Assembly: GCF_049340185.1 (NCBI RefSeq)
Contig: NZ_JBMPPC010000007.1
Span: 124,001-188,000 of the forward strand
DNA from: Undibacterium sp049340185
GTDB lineage: Bacteria > Pseudomonadota > Gammaproteobacteria > Burkholderiales > Burkholderiaceae_D
Direction of reading: 5' to 3'
Length of the DNA stretch: 64,000 nt
Made by a program: the position numbers and the translations under genes. Shown piece by piece: positions 15,460 to 24,340 of this stretch (position 1 is the first letter of the stretch; each line of letters starts with the position of its first letter). A model generated the notes under the pieces. The model was not told the DNA's origin. It searched no databases and saw only the letters and a list, made by a program, of their open reading frames with translations.

Positions 15460-16827
15460 ATGAAAACAAAAATCCTCAATGAATCCCGCGCTTTATGGCA
15501 GCTAGCATGGCCCGTACTGATTGGACAGCTCGCCACCGTTGGTATGGGTGTATCGGATGTGGCGATGACGGGTCACGCGAGTGCCAACGATCTGGCCGCA
15601 GTCGCTCTGGGGGCATCACTCTGGTCAATTGTTCTGGTGACGGTGATGGGTGTGATGATGGCGATTAATGCGATTGTGGCGCATGAAGTCGGCGCCAGTG
15701 CCGATCACAAGATTCCGCATATCGTCCGCCAGTCTTTATGGATGGGGCTGGGGGTCGGTGTCCTGGCATGCGTACTGCTAAATTTGTCCACGCTGATATT
15801 TGATCACCTGTATCTGGAAGATAGCGTTCGTGATAAAGCCGCTGAATTCGTTCATGTGATTAGCATCGGTTTGCCCGCTTTTGCCTGCTATCGTGCTCTG
15901 TATGGTTATACCGCCAGTCTGAATCAAACGAAGCCGGTGATGCTGATTGCGATGGGTGGACTGGTGTTCAATATCGGCATCAACTGGTTATTAATTTATG
16001 GTCACTGGGGACTGCCGCAACTGGGTGCGACGGGCTGTGCTGTCGCGACTGGTGTGGGTTTGTGGCTGATGTTAGGGGCGATGGTTTTCTGGATTAGCAA
16101 AGCGCCCGCTTACCGCGGCACTTATCCATTTACGCACAGAGAAGCGCCAAAATGGCATGAAATCCGCAGTATGCTACGCATGGGACTGCCTATCGGCGTC
16201 ACGTATTTTGCCGAAGTCAGCGCATTTGGCGTGATCGGTCTGCTGGTTGCCCGCTTTGGGGTGACTGCGGTATCGGCGCACCAGATTGCACTGAATTTTT
16301 CATCGCTGGTATTTATGGTGCCATTAAGTTTCGGGATCGCCTCGATCACCCGCGTCGGTCAGGCACTGGGTGAAAACGATCCGCACAGGGCACGTTTTTC
16401 GTCGTGGGTGGGGGTCGGTATGTCATTAGGTTTTGCGCTGGTTTCTGCATTAATGATTACGCTATTCCGTCATGAAATTGCGGCGGCCTATACCAGTGAC
16501 GTAGCGGTGCAGCAGGTCACCATGAACTTACTCTTGCTCGCCGCCCTGTTCCAATTGTCAGACGGCGCACAGGTCGCCGCATCGTCGGCAATCCGCGGCT
16601 ACAAAGTGACACGCACACCGATGTTGATTCATCTGGCGGCATTCTGGGGGGTCTGTATTCCTCTGGGCTGTGTGCTTGGGCTGGCACCCGCATGGTTACC
16701 ATGGCGACCAGCGCAGCCAATGGCGGCGACCGGCTTTTGGATTTCACTGGTCGTTGGTCTGACGATCGCTGCCGTCGCACTCGTGATGTACCTGCATCGG
16801 GTATCACTCCGACGTCTGAGTACCTGA
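15460..16827 (+). CDS. MATE family efflux transporter
   Basis: A 455-residue inner-membrane protein with about 12 helices in two homologous halves, as in NorM-type multidrug and toxin extrusion pumps. The N-terminal half has WPVLIGQLATVGMGVSDV and MTGHASANDLAAVALG; the C-terminal half has GLPIGVTYFAEVSAFGVIGL and SAHQIALNFSSLVFMVPLS. MATE pumps use Na+ or H+ gradients to expel cationic drugs. The substrate is not readable. It is divergent from the SPFH operon and followed by ychF. Confidence 0.93.
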   Translation: MKTKILNESRALWQLAWPVLIGQLATVGMGVSDVAMTGHASANDLAAVALGASLWSIVLVTVMGVMMAINAIVAHEVGASADHKIPHIVRQSLWMGLGVGVLACVLLNLSTLIFDHLYLEDSVRDKAAEFVHVISIGLPAFACYRALYGYTASLNQTKPVMLIAMGGLVFNIGINWLLIYGHWGLPQLGATGCAVATGVGLWLMLGAMVFWISKAPAYRGTYPFTHREAPKWHEIRSMLRMGLPIGVTYFAEVSAFGVIGLLVARFGVTAVSAHQIALNFSSLVFMVPLSFGIASITRVGQALGENDPHRARFSSWVGVGMSLGFALVSALMITLFRHEIAAAYTSDVAVQQVTMNLLLLAALFQLSDGAQVAASSAIRGYKVTRTPMLIHLAAFWGVCIPLGCVLGLAPAWLPWRPAQPMAATGFWISLVVGLTIAAVALVMYLHRVSLRRLST

Positions 16828-16956
16828 TTGACCGGCACAACCAGGGTTCAAAACAGGTAAAACCCGCCCAAACTCAGCAAAACTGACTTGCACAATGGAT
16901 GTTCAAGTAAAATAGCGGGTTAATCTAATCACGTTTCACCTACTCGGCAAACTATC

Positions 16957-18048
16957 ATGAGTCTCAAATGCGGCATCGTCGGCCTGCCTAACGTCGGCAA
17001 ATCCACTCTGTTTAATGCACTGACTAAAGCAGGCATTCCGGCAGAAAATTATCCTTTCTGCACGATTGAGCCTAACGTCGGCATGGTAGAAGTGCCCGAT
17101 CCGCGCCTGGCGCAATTGTCCGCCATCGTCAAACCAGAACGCATCCAAAACGCGATCGTCGAGTTTGTCGATATCGCTGGCCTGGTTGCCGGTGCATCCA
17201 AGGGCGAAGGCTTGGGTAACCAGTTTCTCGCCCACATCCGCGAAACCGATGCGATCGTCAACGTTGTCCGCTGCTTCGAAGATGACAACGTGATCCACGT
17301 CGCAGGCAAAGTCAGCCCGCTCGATGATATCGAGGTCATTCAGACGGAACTGGCATTAGCCGATATGGGTTCGGTAGAAAAAGCGATTCACCGCGAAAAT
17401 AAAAAAGCCCGCTCAGGCGATAAAGATGCCGCCAAACTGGTCGCCATCTTAGAGCGCATCATGCCAGGTCTGAATGATGCCAAGCCAGTGCGCGCATTAG
17501 GTCTGGATGCAGAAGAAATGCTGCTGATCAAGCCACTATGCCTGATCACTGCCAAGCCAGCGATGTACGTCGCGAACGTATCCGATACCGGCTTTAAAGA
17601 CAATCCTTTATTGGATCAACTGACTGCCTATGCCAAATCACAGAACGCACCGATCGTCGCCATTTGTGCCGCGATTGAAGCAGAGATTGCCGATCTGGAC
17701 GACGCCGATAAAACCGATTTCTTAAACGACATGGGCATGGAAGAACCAGGCCTGGATCGTCTGATCCGCGCCGCATTCAAACTACTTGGCTTACAAACTT
17801 ATTTCACCGCCGGTGTCAAAGAAGTACGCGCCTGGACCATTCATGTCGGTGATACCGCACCACAAGCAGCAGGCGTGATCCATACCGATTTCGAACGTGG
17901 CTTCATCCGCGCACAAACCATTGCATTTGATGATTACATCGCCTGCAAAGGCGAAGCAGGCGCCAAAGAAGCGGGCAAAATGCGCGCCGAAGGCAAAGAA
18001 TATGTGGTTAAGGATGGTGATGTTCTGAACTTCTTGTTTAACGTCTAA
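16957..18048 (+). CDS. ychF: Redox-regulated ATPase YchF (Obg-like)
   Basis: A 363-residue member of the Obg-like P-loop family that prefers ATP and binds ribosomes. The G1 loop is GLPNVGKSTLFNAL at residues 8-21. The switch region NYPFCTIEPNVG and the DIAGLVAGASKGEGLGNQFL segment are intact. A coiled-coil insertion occupies the middle and a C-terminal TGS domain ends the protein (RAWTIHVGDTAPQAAGVIH through DVLNFLFNV). Length is standard. A strong hairpin terminator follows 44 bp after the stop. Confidence 0.97.
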   Translation: MSLKCGIVGLPNVGKSTLFNALTKAGIPAENYPFCTIEPNVGMVEVPDPRLAQLSAIVKPERIQNAIVEFVDIAGLVAGASKGEGLGNQFLAHIRETDAIVNVVRCFEDDNVIHVAGKVSPLDDIEVIQTELALADMGSVEKAIHRENKKARSGDKDAAKLVAILERIMPGLNDAKPVRALGLDAEEMLLIKPLCLITAKPAMYVANVSDTGFKDNPLLDQLTAYAKSQNAPIVAICAAIEAEIADLDDADKTDFLNDMGMEEPGLDRLIRAAFKLLGLQTYFTAGVKEVRAWTIHVGDTAPQAAGVIHTDFERGFIRAQTIAFDDYIACKGEAGAKEAGKMRAEGKEYVVKDGDVLNFLFNV

Positions 18049-18091
18049 GTACTAATTTAATTATTCTCGCCATCAGTAACGAAAGCTCGTC

Positions 18092-18129
18092 AAAAAGTGT
18101 AGCCTGCATCAGCAAGCTACGCTTTTTTT
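18092..18129 (+). terminator. Rho-independent terminator of ychF
   Basis: The stem AAAAAGTGTAGC (18092-18103) pairs with GCTACGCTTTTT (18116-18127), with one G-U pair. A 12-base loop and a run of T complete it. It lies 44 bp after ychF. Confidence 0.85.
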
Positions 18130-18242
18130 ATGCGTTATCGAGTGCTTATTTGAATATTGATGTGATTGCCATATCAGCGTTACAAGAGAGATTACTAGAG
18201 CTGCGTTTGTGCGTTGTTAGTGCTTGATAAGTCCTATTTCGT

Positions 18243-18893
18243 TTAGGCCGATTGATGCGCACGTCCGGCCAAGTGCGACACCAACACGTTACTCTTCTCC
18301 AGCACATCGCCTGCATTAATTACTTTGATCCATTCTGCGGTGCTGGTCACTGCGCCGAAATTGGATTGAAATACGACATTAAAAGCGCGGTGAATTTCTT
18401 CTGCACTGGCGTATCCTACGCTGTTTTCGTAGGGTAAAGCGCCGGTCGCGTCGGACAAGATTTCGACTTGATAAGCATCATGTGCCGCTTGATAAATGGT
18501 GCTGGCGTTGCAGTTGTGCGTCATGTAGCCAACGATTGTCAGGGTATCAATATGATTTTTTTCCAGCCATTGTTTAGCATCCGTACCAACAAAAATACTG
18601 GCCATGGACTTTTCGATTAAATGATCATAAGAGCGGCTTTTGACCGTTGCATGTAACTCCCAATTGGTAGAGCCACGTGCAAAGATCGGGGAGTTTTCGG
18701 GTGCGGAATGTTGTACTACCAAAATGGGAATACCTGCCGTCTTGGCTGCGTCCATTGCAAGACCAATATGCCGCAGGGACATTTGCGGATCTGGATATTC
18801 GATCAGCATGTTGCCGGTAAAGTATTCGTTCTGTACATCGATCACTATCAATGCGCGCTTCGGTACGGTTGGAATGGATATGGGCGTAGTCAT
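18243..18893 (-). CDS. Isochorismatase-like cysteine hydrolase
   Basis: A 216-residue soluble enzyme. I start at MTTPISIPTV since GGAGAG lies about eight bases upstream; upstream residues are unlike the family. The catalytic triad of the isochorismatase-like superfamily is visible: Asp19 in VIDVQNEY, Lys95 in LIEKSMAS and Cys128 in THNCNAST. Relatives hydrolyse amides (nicotinamide, N-carbamoyl amines, ureido compounds) or isochorismate; the substrate here cannot be told. It is divergent, 119 bp apart, from a GlxA-type regulator that probably controls it. Confidence 0.9.
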   Translation of the reverse strand: MTTPISIPTVPKRALIVIDVQNEYFTGNMLIEYPDPQMSLRHIGLAMDAAKTAGIPILVVQHSAPENSPIFARGSTNWELHATVKSRSYDHLIEKSMASIFVGTDAKQWLEKNHIDTLTIVGYMTHNCNASTIYQAAHDAYQVEILSDATGALPYENSVGYASAEEIHRAFNVVFQSNFGAVTSTAEWIKVINAGDVLEKSNVLVSHLAGRAHQSA

Positions 18894-19012
18894 GATGAAG
18901 CTCTCCAGATAAAGTGATGTGGCAAACAGCGATTGCGTTTGTGCTGTTATTTTCAGATATATCGTCCAGATTAAGAAGTGACCCGATTGCCAATATTCGA
19001 TACAATCAGGCC

Positions 19013-20047
19013 ATGCATATGGAAACTTTGATTCAACCCCCGACTCAAGCCAAGATACCATCCTCGATTCAACGCGCGTCCAAGGCTGTAACGGTTGCTG
19101 TGCTGGCATTTGATGGCATTAGTCCGTTCCACTTATCTGTTCCTTGTCTGGTATTCGGCGAGCAGCATGGCGAATTTAACTTGCCTGCGTTTAAGCTGAA
19201 AGTGTGTGCCTTCGCGGCGAAGGCGGGTAAGCATGTGGTGACGACAAGTGCGGGTTTTTCGATCAACACGAATCATGGTTTATCGGCCTTAGCGCGGGCG
19301 GATATGATTGTGATCCCGTCGTGGTATAGCGATTTGCAACCTGCTCCGGCCGCACTGCTGATGGCTTTGCGCAAAGCGCATCAGGCTGGTGTGCGGATTG
19401 TTGGGTTATGTTTGGGCGCGTTTGTGGTGGCGGAAGCGGGTTTGCTTGATCAGAAGATGGCAACGACTCATTGGGCATTTGCGAAAGAATTTTTACAGCG
19501 TTTCCCACAAGTACACCTCGATCCCAATGTCTTGTATGTTGACAATGGGGATGTGATTACCTCAGCGGGTACTGCTGCGGGGATTGATTGCTGTTTGCAT
19601 GTGCTGCGCTCTCAGTATGGCGCAGAGGCCGCGGCGCATGTCGCACGGCGTCTGGTGGTGGCACCACATCGTCAGGGCGGACAAGCACAATATATCGAGC
19701 AACCCGTTCCTACTCTTGCCAGCGATGATCGTTTATCTACAGTGCTGGAATGGATGCTGCGGCATCTTGCAGAGCCGCAACATCTGGATCAACTGGCAGA
19801 AAAAGCCTTGATGAGCCGACGCAGTTTTACCCGCCACTTCCAGCAGTTGACCGGGACCACCGTCGGTAAATGGCTGCTCAATCAGCGACTGGCACAGGCG
19901 CAACGTCAGCTAGAATCGAGTAAGCGCTCGATTGATGACATCGCGATGGATACCGGCTTTGGCTCGGCGCTGTTATTGCGACGCTATTTTGCAAGAGAAT
20001 TTAATCTCTCGCCATCGGCTTACCGGCAAGCTTTTCAGGGTAGGTAA
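19013..20047 (+). CDS. GlxA-family transcriptional regulator (DJ-1/PfpI + AraC)
   Basis: A 344-residue regulator. An N-terminal DJ-1/PfpI-like domain (about residues 25-190) has the nucleophile-elbow-like segment GLCLGAFVVAEAGLL and ADMIVIPSW. It is followed by a C-terminal AraC helix-turn-helix pair (about 235-340: LAEKALMSRRSFTRHFQQLTG, then SIDDIAMDTGFGSALLLRRYF). I choose the ATG at 19013, since upstream residues run into the divergent promoter region. A TACAAT-like -10 element lies just upstream. It probably senses a small molecule and regulates the neighbouring cysteine hydrolase gene; that link is inference from divergent orientation. Confidence 0.9.
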   Translation: MHMETLIQPPTQAKIPSSIQRASKAVTVAVLAFDGISPFHLSVPCLVFGEQHGEFNLPAFKLKVCAFAAKAGKHVVTTSAGFSINTNHGLSALARADMIVIPSWYSDLQPAPAALLMALRKAHQAGVRIVGLCLGAFVVAEAGLLDQKMATTHWAFAKEFLQRFPQVHLDPNVLYVDNGDVITSAGTAAGIDCCLHVLRSQYGAEAAAHVARRLVVAPHRQGGQAQYIEQPVPTLASDDRLSTVLEWMLRHLAEPQHLDQLAEKALMSRRSFTRHFQQLTGTTVGKWLLNQRLAQAQRQLESSKRSIDDIAMDTGFGSALLLRRYFAREFNLSPSAYRQAFQGR

Positions 20048-20293
20048 TGGGTTAACGTAGCGGATACGGCGGTTGAATCTGTCAGTTTTTATAGAGTGCT
20101 TCTGAATATTCGGTGGTTTACTGGCTATCAAAATAATGATACTCCCATACAGTATTATTATTCACCCTTTTAATACCAGCGTAAATCGGGGTATTTTATA
20201 AAAATATGAGGGGAGTATATTCAATATCCGCGCATTACCTGATTATCACGACGATTTATCACCTTATGAATTTTTGATTTGTGAATATTAACT
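20048..20293. other. Intergenic region with nested inverted repeats
   Basis: This is 246 bp upstream of the MOSC gene. An outer inverted repeat pairs ATACTCCC (20139-20146) with GGGAGTAT (20211-20218), and an inner one pairs AATACC (20172-20177) with GGTATT (20190-20195). Together they could fold as a two-tier hairpin about 80 bases long in the leader or operator of the MOSC gene. No known riboswitch consensus was matched. Confidence 0.45.
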
Positions 20294-21205
20294 ATGCCTA
20301 CGATTACTGAACTCACGCTTTACCCCATTAAATCTTGCGCTGGCATCAACTTACGCTCAGCAAAGATAAGCGAATCCGGTTTATCACTTCAGACCGGCGC
20401 AAGCCTGATTCATGATCGTGAATGGATGATGGTTGATCTGGCCGGACTATTTTTAAGCCAGCGCAGCCATCCTCGCATGGCATTGATACGCCCGACGATG
20501 GAAGACGATCAGTTAATGCTGCTTGCGCCTGATATGCCGGCATTATCGATAGCGCTTAGCCCGACCGAGTCAGCGCCGGCAACATCGTTACAAGTCCAAG
20601 TCTGGGACGATCAGGTAGCTGCCTTCGACTGTGGTGATCAGGCAGCAGCGTGGTTAAGCCAGTTCTTAGGGACAGCTTGTCGTCTGGTGCGGTTTAATCC
20701 TGCTGGCAGGCGCTTAGCCAGCCAAAAATGGACCGGCGATCAGGAGGTCGGTACGCTGTTTTCAGATGGCTTTCCGCTCTTACTGACCTCCACCGCATCA
20801 CTCGACGACCTGAATCAAAAGTTGGTATCGCAAGGTCGTGAGGTAATTCCTATGGATCGTTTTCGCCCGAATATCGTTCTGTCGGGACTCGACGCTTTTG
20901 AAGAAGACTATGCGGGTTTTATCGACCTGATTAATGCTGACAACAGCTCTGACAGCGAATCTGAAAGCGACTCTGACAACGCAATACAATTAAAGGCCGT
21001 CAAACCCTGCACCCGTTGCACGATCCCGGCAGTGGACCAGCTCACCGGTGAAAGCGGCCCTGATCCTGTCGATATTTTACAAACCTACCGTGCGAATCCG
21101 CTGCTGGATGGCGGTATTACCTTTGGCATGAATTTGATTGTGAGCAAAGGTGTCGGCTCACAGATTCATGTTGGTGATCAGGTCGATCTTCAGTTAGCAT
21201 TCTAG
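20294..21205 (+). CDS. MOSC-domain protein, YcbX-like
   Basis: A 303-residue protein with an N-terminal MOSC beta-barrel domain (residues 1-115, starting TELTLYPIKSCAG) and a C-terminal MOSC domain (about 130-300). The conserved pair Cys239/Cys242 lies in KPCTRCTIPAVD, where MOSC proteins such as YcbX and mARC bind molybdenum cofactor. YcbX reduces N-hydroxylated bases with an electron partner; unlike E. coli YcbX, no fused 2Fe-2S ferredoxin domain is present. An acidic Ser/Asp-rich insert (residues 215-230: ADNSSDSESESDSDNA) interrupts the barrel just before the cysteines and looks like an added surface loop. Confidence 0.88.
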   Translation: MPTITELTLYPIKSCAGINLRSAKISESGLSLQTGASLIHDREWMMVDLAGLFLSQRSHPRMALIRPTMEDDQLMLLAPDMPALSIALSPTESAPATSLQVQVWDDQVAAFDCGDQAAAWLSQFLGTACRLVRFNPAGRRLASQKWTGDQEVGTLFSDGFPLLLTSTASLDDLNQKLVSQGREVIPMDRFRPNIVLSGLDAFEEDYAGFIDLINADNSSDSESESDSDNAIQLKAVKPCTRCTIPAVDQLTGESGPDPVDILQTYRANPLLDGGITFGMNLIVSKGVGSQIHVGDQVDLQLAF

Positions 21206-21251
21206 TGTCTGTGAATCAACAATACTGGGCAAACCCGGATACCTAACGCAC

Positions 21252-22403
21252 ATGAAAGCCGATATGGGGACAGGACCAACACCACCACTGGATCTGAGCA
21301 CACAATTCACCATGAACGAATTGCGCAGAGAGAATTCAATGTTGCGCAATCAATTGGCGAATCTGCTGGAACATGCACATCAGAATCAGCAAATCATGTC
21401 GCGGCATCAAGACTTCGATCTGAGACTGATCAGCACCAGCAGTTTTCGTGAACTGGTTGAAAATATTTTCAGTACGCTGGCAAAGATGTCGGAGCTGGAT
21501 ATCGTGACGCTGGGTTTACTGGACAGACAAAAAGGACTGCAAAAAATTGTCCTGGATCTCAACATTACACCGGAAGAATTTCCTGCATTATTTTTTGTGC
21601 AGAACGAACTCGATCTGCGCATACATGGCGAGCAATTACGCAAACCCGTACTCGGCGTCTTCAATCAAGCTGACCACGGCAATATGTTTGCGTCTTCCGA
21701 AAAAAAACCCGCCAGCGTAGCCATCGTTCCGTTGATACGACAAAATAAATTATTAGGCTATCTGAATCTCGGGAGTTTTCAGGCATCACGTTTCAATGCA
21801 ACGATGGCAACCGATTTCATCGAACACATGGCATCCATCATTGCGATCTGCCTGGAAAATGTCATCAACAACGAACGCCTGACCCACATGGGTCTGACCG
21901 ATCCTTTAACCAATGTCAGCAACCGTCGTTATGTTGAGCAACGCATGCTGGAAGAAATTGGACGCGCACGCCGCCAGCAATACAGCATTGTGTGCATGTA
22001 TCTGGATATCGATTTTTTCAAACAGATCAACGACCGCTATGGTCATCAGGGCGGCGATGATGTTCTGATTGAAGTCAGCAACCGGATCAAGGCAGAGCTA
22101 CGATTAAGCGATACAATGGGGCGTTTTGGCGGAGAAGAATTCGTCGCCCTGCTTGTAGACGCGAGTGCAGAGGATGGCATGATGGTGGCAGAGCGCATTC
22201 GCAAAAGTATTGCGGAGCGGCCATTCCAGTTTCATCAGATGGGAAGTTGCCAGGCCACGATTTCGATCGGAGTATCAACCCTATCCGAATCCCTGAATTA
22301 CGGAAAAATCGATAATGTCGCTCGCGAACTTTTGCAAGATGCAGATCAGGCGCTATTCAGAGCGAAAAATCAGGGTCGTAACCGGGTGTGTGAGTCGACC
22401 TAG
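21252..22403 (+). CDS. Diguanylate cyclase with GAF/DUF484-like sensor
   Basis: A 383-residue cytoplasmic protein. A short N-terminal coiled coil (NELRRENSMLRNQLANLLE) leads into a GAF/DUF484-like domain (about 55-210), followed by a GGDEF domain (about 220-380). The active site reads GGEEF, and the inhibitory site RLSD lies exactly five residues upstream, so the enzyme should make cyclic di-GMP and be product-inhibited. It begins 46 bp after the MOSC gene on the same strand. The DUF484-like N-terminus resembles proteins normally found near xerC, but the signal is unknown. Confidence 0.93.
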   Translation: MKADMGTGPTPPLDLSTQFTMNELRRENSMLRNQLANLLEHAHQNQQIMSRHQDFDLRLISTSSFRELVENIFSTLAKMSELDIVTLGLLDRQKGLQKIVLDLNITPEEFPALFFVQNELDLRIHGEQLRKPVLGVFNQADHGNMFASSEKKPASVAIVPLIRQNKLLGYLNLGSFQASRFNATMATDFIEHMASIIAICLENVINNERLTHMGLTDPLTNVSNRRYVEQRMLEEIGRARRQQYSIVCMYLDIDFFKQINDRYGHQGGDDVLIEVSNRIKAELRLSDTMGRFGGEEFVALLVDASAEDGMMVAERIRKSIAERPFQFHQMGSCQATISIGVSTLSESLNYGKIDNVARELLQDADQALFRAKNQGRNRVCEST

Positions 22404-22412
22404 ATCAGCATA

Positions 22413-22679
22413 TTAAGACGAGACGGTTTTAACAGCCGCCTGCAAGCGCTCGTACTTGGCTTGCAATTCTTCTGTGGTCTCACGCCAGGCGGGATTGAAT
22501 GGAATGCAGCTCACAGGACAGACTTGCTGACATTGCGGTTCTTTGTAATGACCAACGCATTCTGTGCATTTGTGAGGATCAATTTCATAAATCTCCGGGC
22601 CCATATAAATGGCATCGTTCGGGCACTCGGGTTCACATACGTCACAATTTATGCAATCGTCTGTAATCAATAAAGCCAT
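22413..22679 (-). CDS. YfhL-family 2[4Fe-4S] ferredoxin
   Basis: An 88-residue ferredoxin. Cluster I ligands are in CINCDVCEPEC and cluster II ligands in KCTECVGHYKEPQCQQVCP. The insertion between the second and third cysteines of cluster II is typical of the Allochromatium/YfhL-type 8Fe ferredoxins. It is a low-potential electron carrier. Downstream of coaD on the same strand (55 bp), an arrangement common in Burkholderiales. Confidence 0.95.
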   Translation of the reverse strand: MALLITDDCINCDVCEPECPNDAIYMGPEIYEIDPHKCTECVGHYKEPQCQQVCPVSCIPFNPAWRETTEELQAKYERLQAAVKTVSS

Positions 22680-22734
22680 ACGTTCTCCTGCTACTGCATT
22701 GCACTACTTAACTACTTGCTAGTTACTTAGTTAG

Positions 22735-23241
22735 TTACTTAGTTAATTCAATCTTGAGCGCCTGTTCAGCTACTTTTTTCTGTAACCATTTATCGACCGA
22801 CGGGAATACGAATTTAGATACGTCACCGCCAAACATGGCGATCTCACGCACGATAGTGCCTGAAATGAATTGATATTGGTCAGAGGGTGTCAGGAACAAG
22901 GTCTCTACGTCCGGTAGTAAATATCGGTTCATGCCTGCCATTTGAAATTCGTACTCAAAGTCAGATACCGCACGCAAACCGCGAACAATCACACGTGCAT
23001 CGTTTTTACGGACAAAGTCTTTCAGCAGGCCGGAAAAGCTTTCTACCCTTACATTTGGGTAATGCCCCAGCACTTCGTTCGCAATCGACAATCTTTCGTC
23101 CAGCGAGAAAAAAGGTTTTTTGTTCTTGCTGTCTGCAACGCCGACTACCAGCGTGTCAAACAAACCAGAAGCGCGACGCACCAGATCTTCATGACCACGC
23201 GTTAGCGGATCAAAGGTTCCCGGATATACAGCTGTGACCAT
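22735..23241 (-). CDS. coaD: Phosphopantetheine adenylyltransferase
   Basis: A 168-residue enzyme for the penultimate step of coenzyme A synthesis (4-phosphopantetheine + ATP to dephospho-CoA). I start at MVTAVYPGTFDP because GAGGGAG precedes it. The nucleotidyltransferase motif TRGHEDLVRR (T/HxGH) is intact, as are RGLRAVSDFEYE and the C-terminal ISGTIVREIA. The final codons and stop overlap a 12-bp tandem duplication (AGTTACTTAGTT at 22721-22732 and 22733-22744), which may have shaped the present C-terminus. It lies between rsmD and a ferredoxin gene on the same strand. Confidence 0.97.
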   Translation of the reverse strand: MVTAVYPGTFDPLTRGHEDLVRRASGLFDTLVVGVADSKNKKPFFSLDERLSIANEVLGHYPNVRVESFSGLLKDFVRKNDARVIVRGLRAVSDFEYEFQMAGMNRYLLPDVETLFLTPSDQYQFISGTIVREIAMFGGDVSKFVFPSVDKWLQKKVAEQALKIELTK

Positions 23242-23284
23242 TTTTACTCCCTCATTTGTGTCTGTGCACCAATTTGAAGAGGCA

Positions 23285-23956
23285 TTATGCCTGATTTCCG
23301 AGCGCCTCATGCGTCATAATGTTGCGTTGCAGTATGTGGAAATACACACTACCAGCCTGATCGGCGCGAATCACTTTCCAATCTGCCAACCATTCAGGAG
23401 ACTCTTGCGCACTGCCATCCGTCGATAATACATGCTCTGCTTCGACATACAGCAAGCCTTGTGCGCTTAAGAGTTTTGCACAATAAGGCAAAATTTTTGG
23501 CAGGTAAGCCTGATCAAACGGTGGATCCAGAAAAATCAGATCGTACTGTTGTTGGCGCGCCACCATGCTCTGAACGATGGTCAGCGCATCCCCTCTCAGC
23601 AAGTTAACCTGGTTGGCATTCAACTTCTCCTTGACCTGATCGAGTTGCCTGAACGCGGGTGTGTGGTATTCCACCATTGTGACACTGGCGGCACCGCGAC
23701 TCGCGGCCTCAAAACCCAGCGCACCAGTTCCGGCAAACAGATCGAGGCAAGTAAGCGCCGGCCATCTGCCGTCAATCAAGTGGCCAAGCCAGTTAAAAAC
23801 CGTTTCTCTGACACGATCAGGAGTAGGACGCAATCCCTCTGCGTCAATGACGCTAAGCACACTACGCTTCCATACACCGCCGATAATGCGTACCTGATGA
23901 GGCACGCGCTTGTGCGCTACTGGCGGCTTGGCGGGTTTCTTTGCCTGGGCTTTCAT
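23285..23956 (-). CDS. rsmD: 16S rRNA (guanine966-N2)-methyltransferase
   Basis: A 223-residue class I SAM methyltransferase that modifies G966 of 16S rRNA in the small subunit. It has a basic N-terminal tail (KKPAKPPVAHKRVPHQVRIIGG), RPTPDRVRETVFNWL, the SAM-binding LDLFAGTGALGFEAASRG and the catalytic LDPPFD (the D/NPPF motif of N2-guanine methylases). It is 43 bp upstream of coaD on the same strand. In many Burkholderiales M16 peptidase genes separate rsmD from ftsY; here they are absent. Confidence 0.95.
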   Translation of the reverse strand: MKAQAKKPAKPPVAHKRVPHQVRIIGGVWKRSVLSVIDAEGLRPTPDRVRETVFNWLGHLIDGRWPALTCLDLFAGTGALGFEAASRGAASVTMVEYHTPAFRQLDQVKEKLNANQVNLLRGDALTIVQSMVARQQQYDLIFLDPPFDQAYLPKILPYCAKLLSAQGLLYVEAEHVLSTDGSAQESPEWLADWKVIRADQAGSVYFHILQRNIMTHEALGNQA

Positions 23957-24340
23957 TGGTTACTGATCTTTATTTTGTTGGTGGCACATGTAGAGGGATT
24001 CTACGTATGTAAATAAGGTCGCATTATCCCGGACTTTCTACTAGAAAAGCAGCAAGTATATAGTTGGCGAGATGGCAGGACGTGACGACAATGCTGACTG
24101 CAAGGCAGAACAACCACTTCGGCAGATCGCCAGATACACGATTGTCGCAATAGCGCTCGCACACAAATCACGATGACCATGCCTTCGAGCGCTGCATCCA
24201 CTTGCGCTGTTACGAATGATAGCGACCGAACGGATAATCCCGGATTATGACGCAGTCTGTACTGCTGCCCCAACAAACTTCCGTCTGTTAGAATGGCGAC
24301 ATTCCAATCTGTCGCATATTCAGAGTCTCCACTATCCTCG
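23957..24340. other. Divergent intergenic region, rsmD/ftsY
   Basis: This is 384 bp between divergent rsmD and ftsY. No gene is convincing; a minus-strand frame from 24717 to 24001 runs mainly antisense to ftsY and is judged a shadow. Promoters for rsmD-coaD and for ftsY-ftsE-ftsX must be here. Confidence 0.45.

Noticed and set aside
20139..20218. Molybdenum-cofactor riboswitch upstream of the MOSC gene
   Set aside because: The inverted repeats are real, but I could not match the conserved sequence of the Moco RNA motif.
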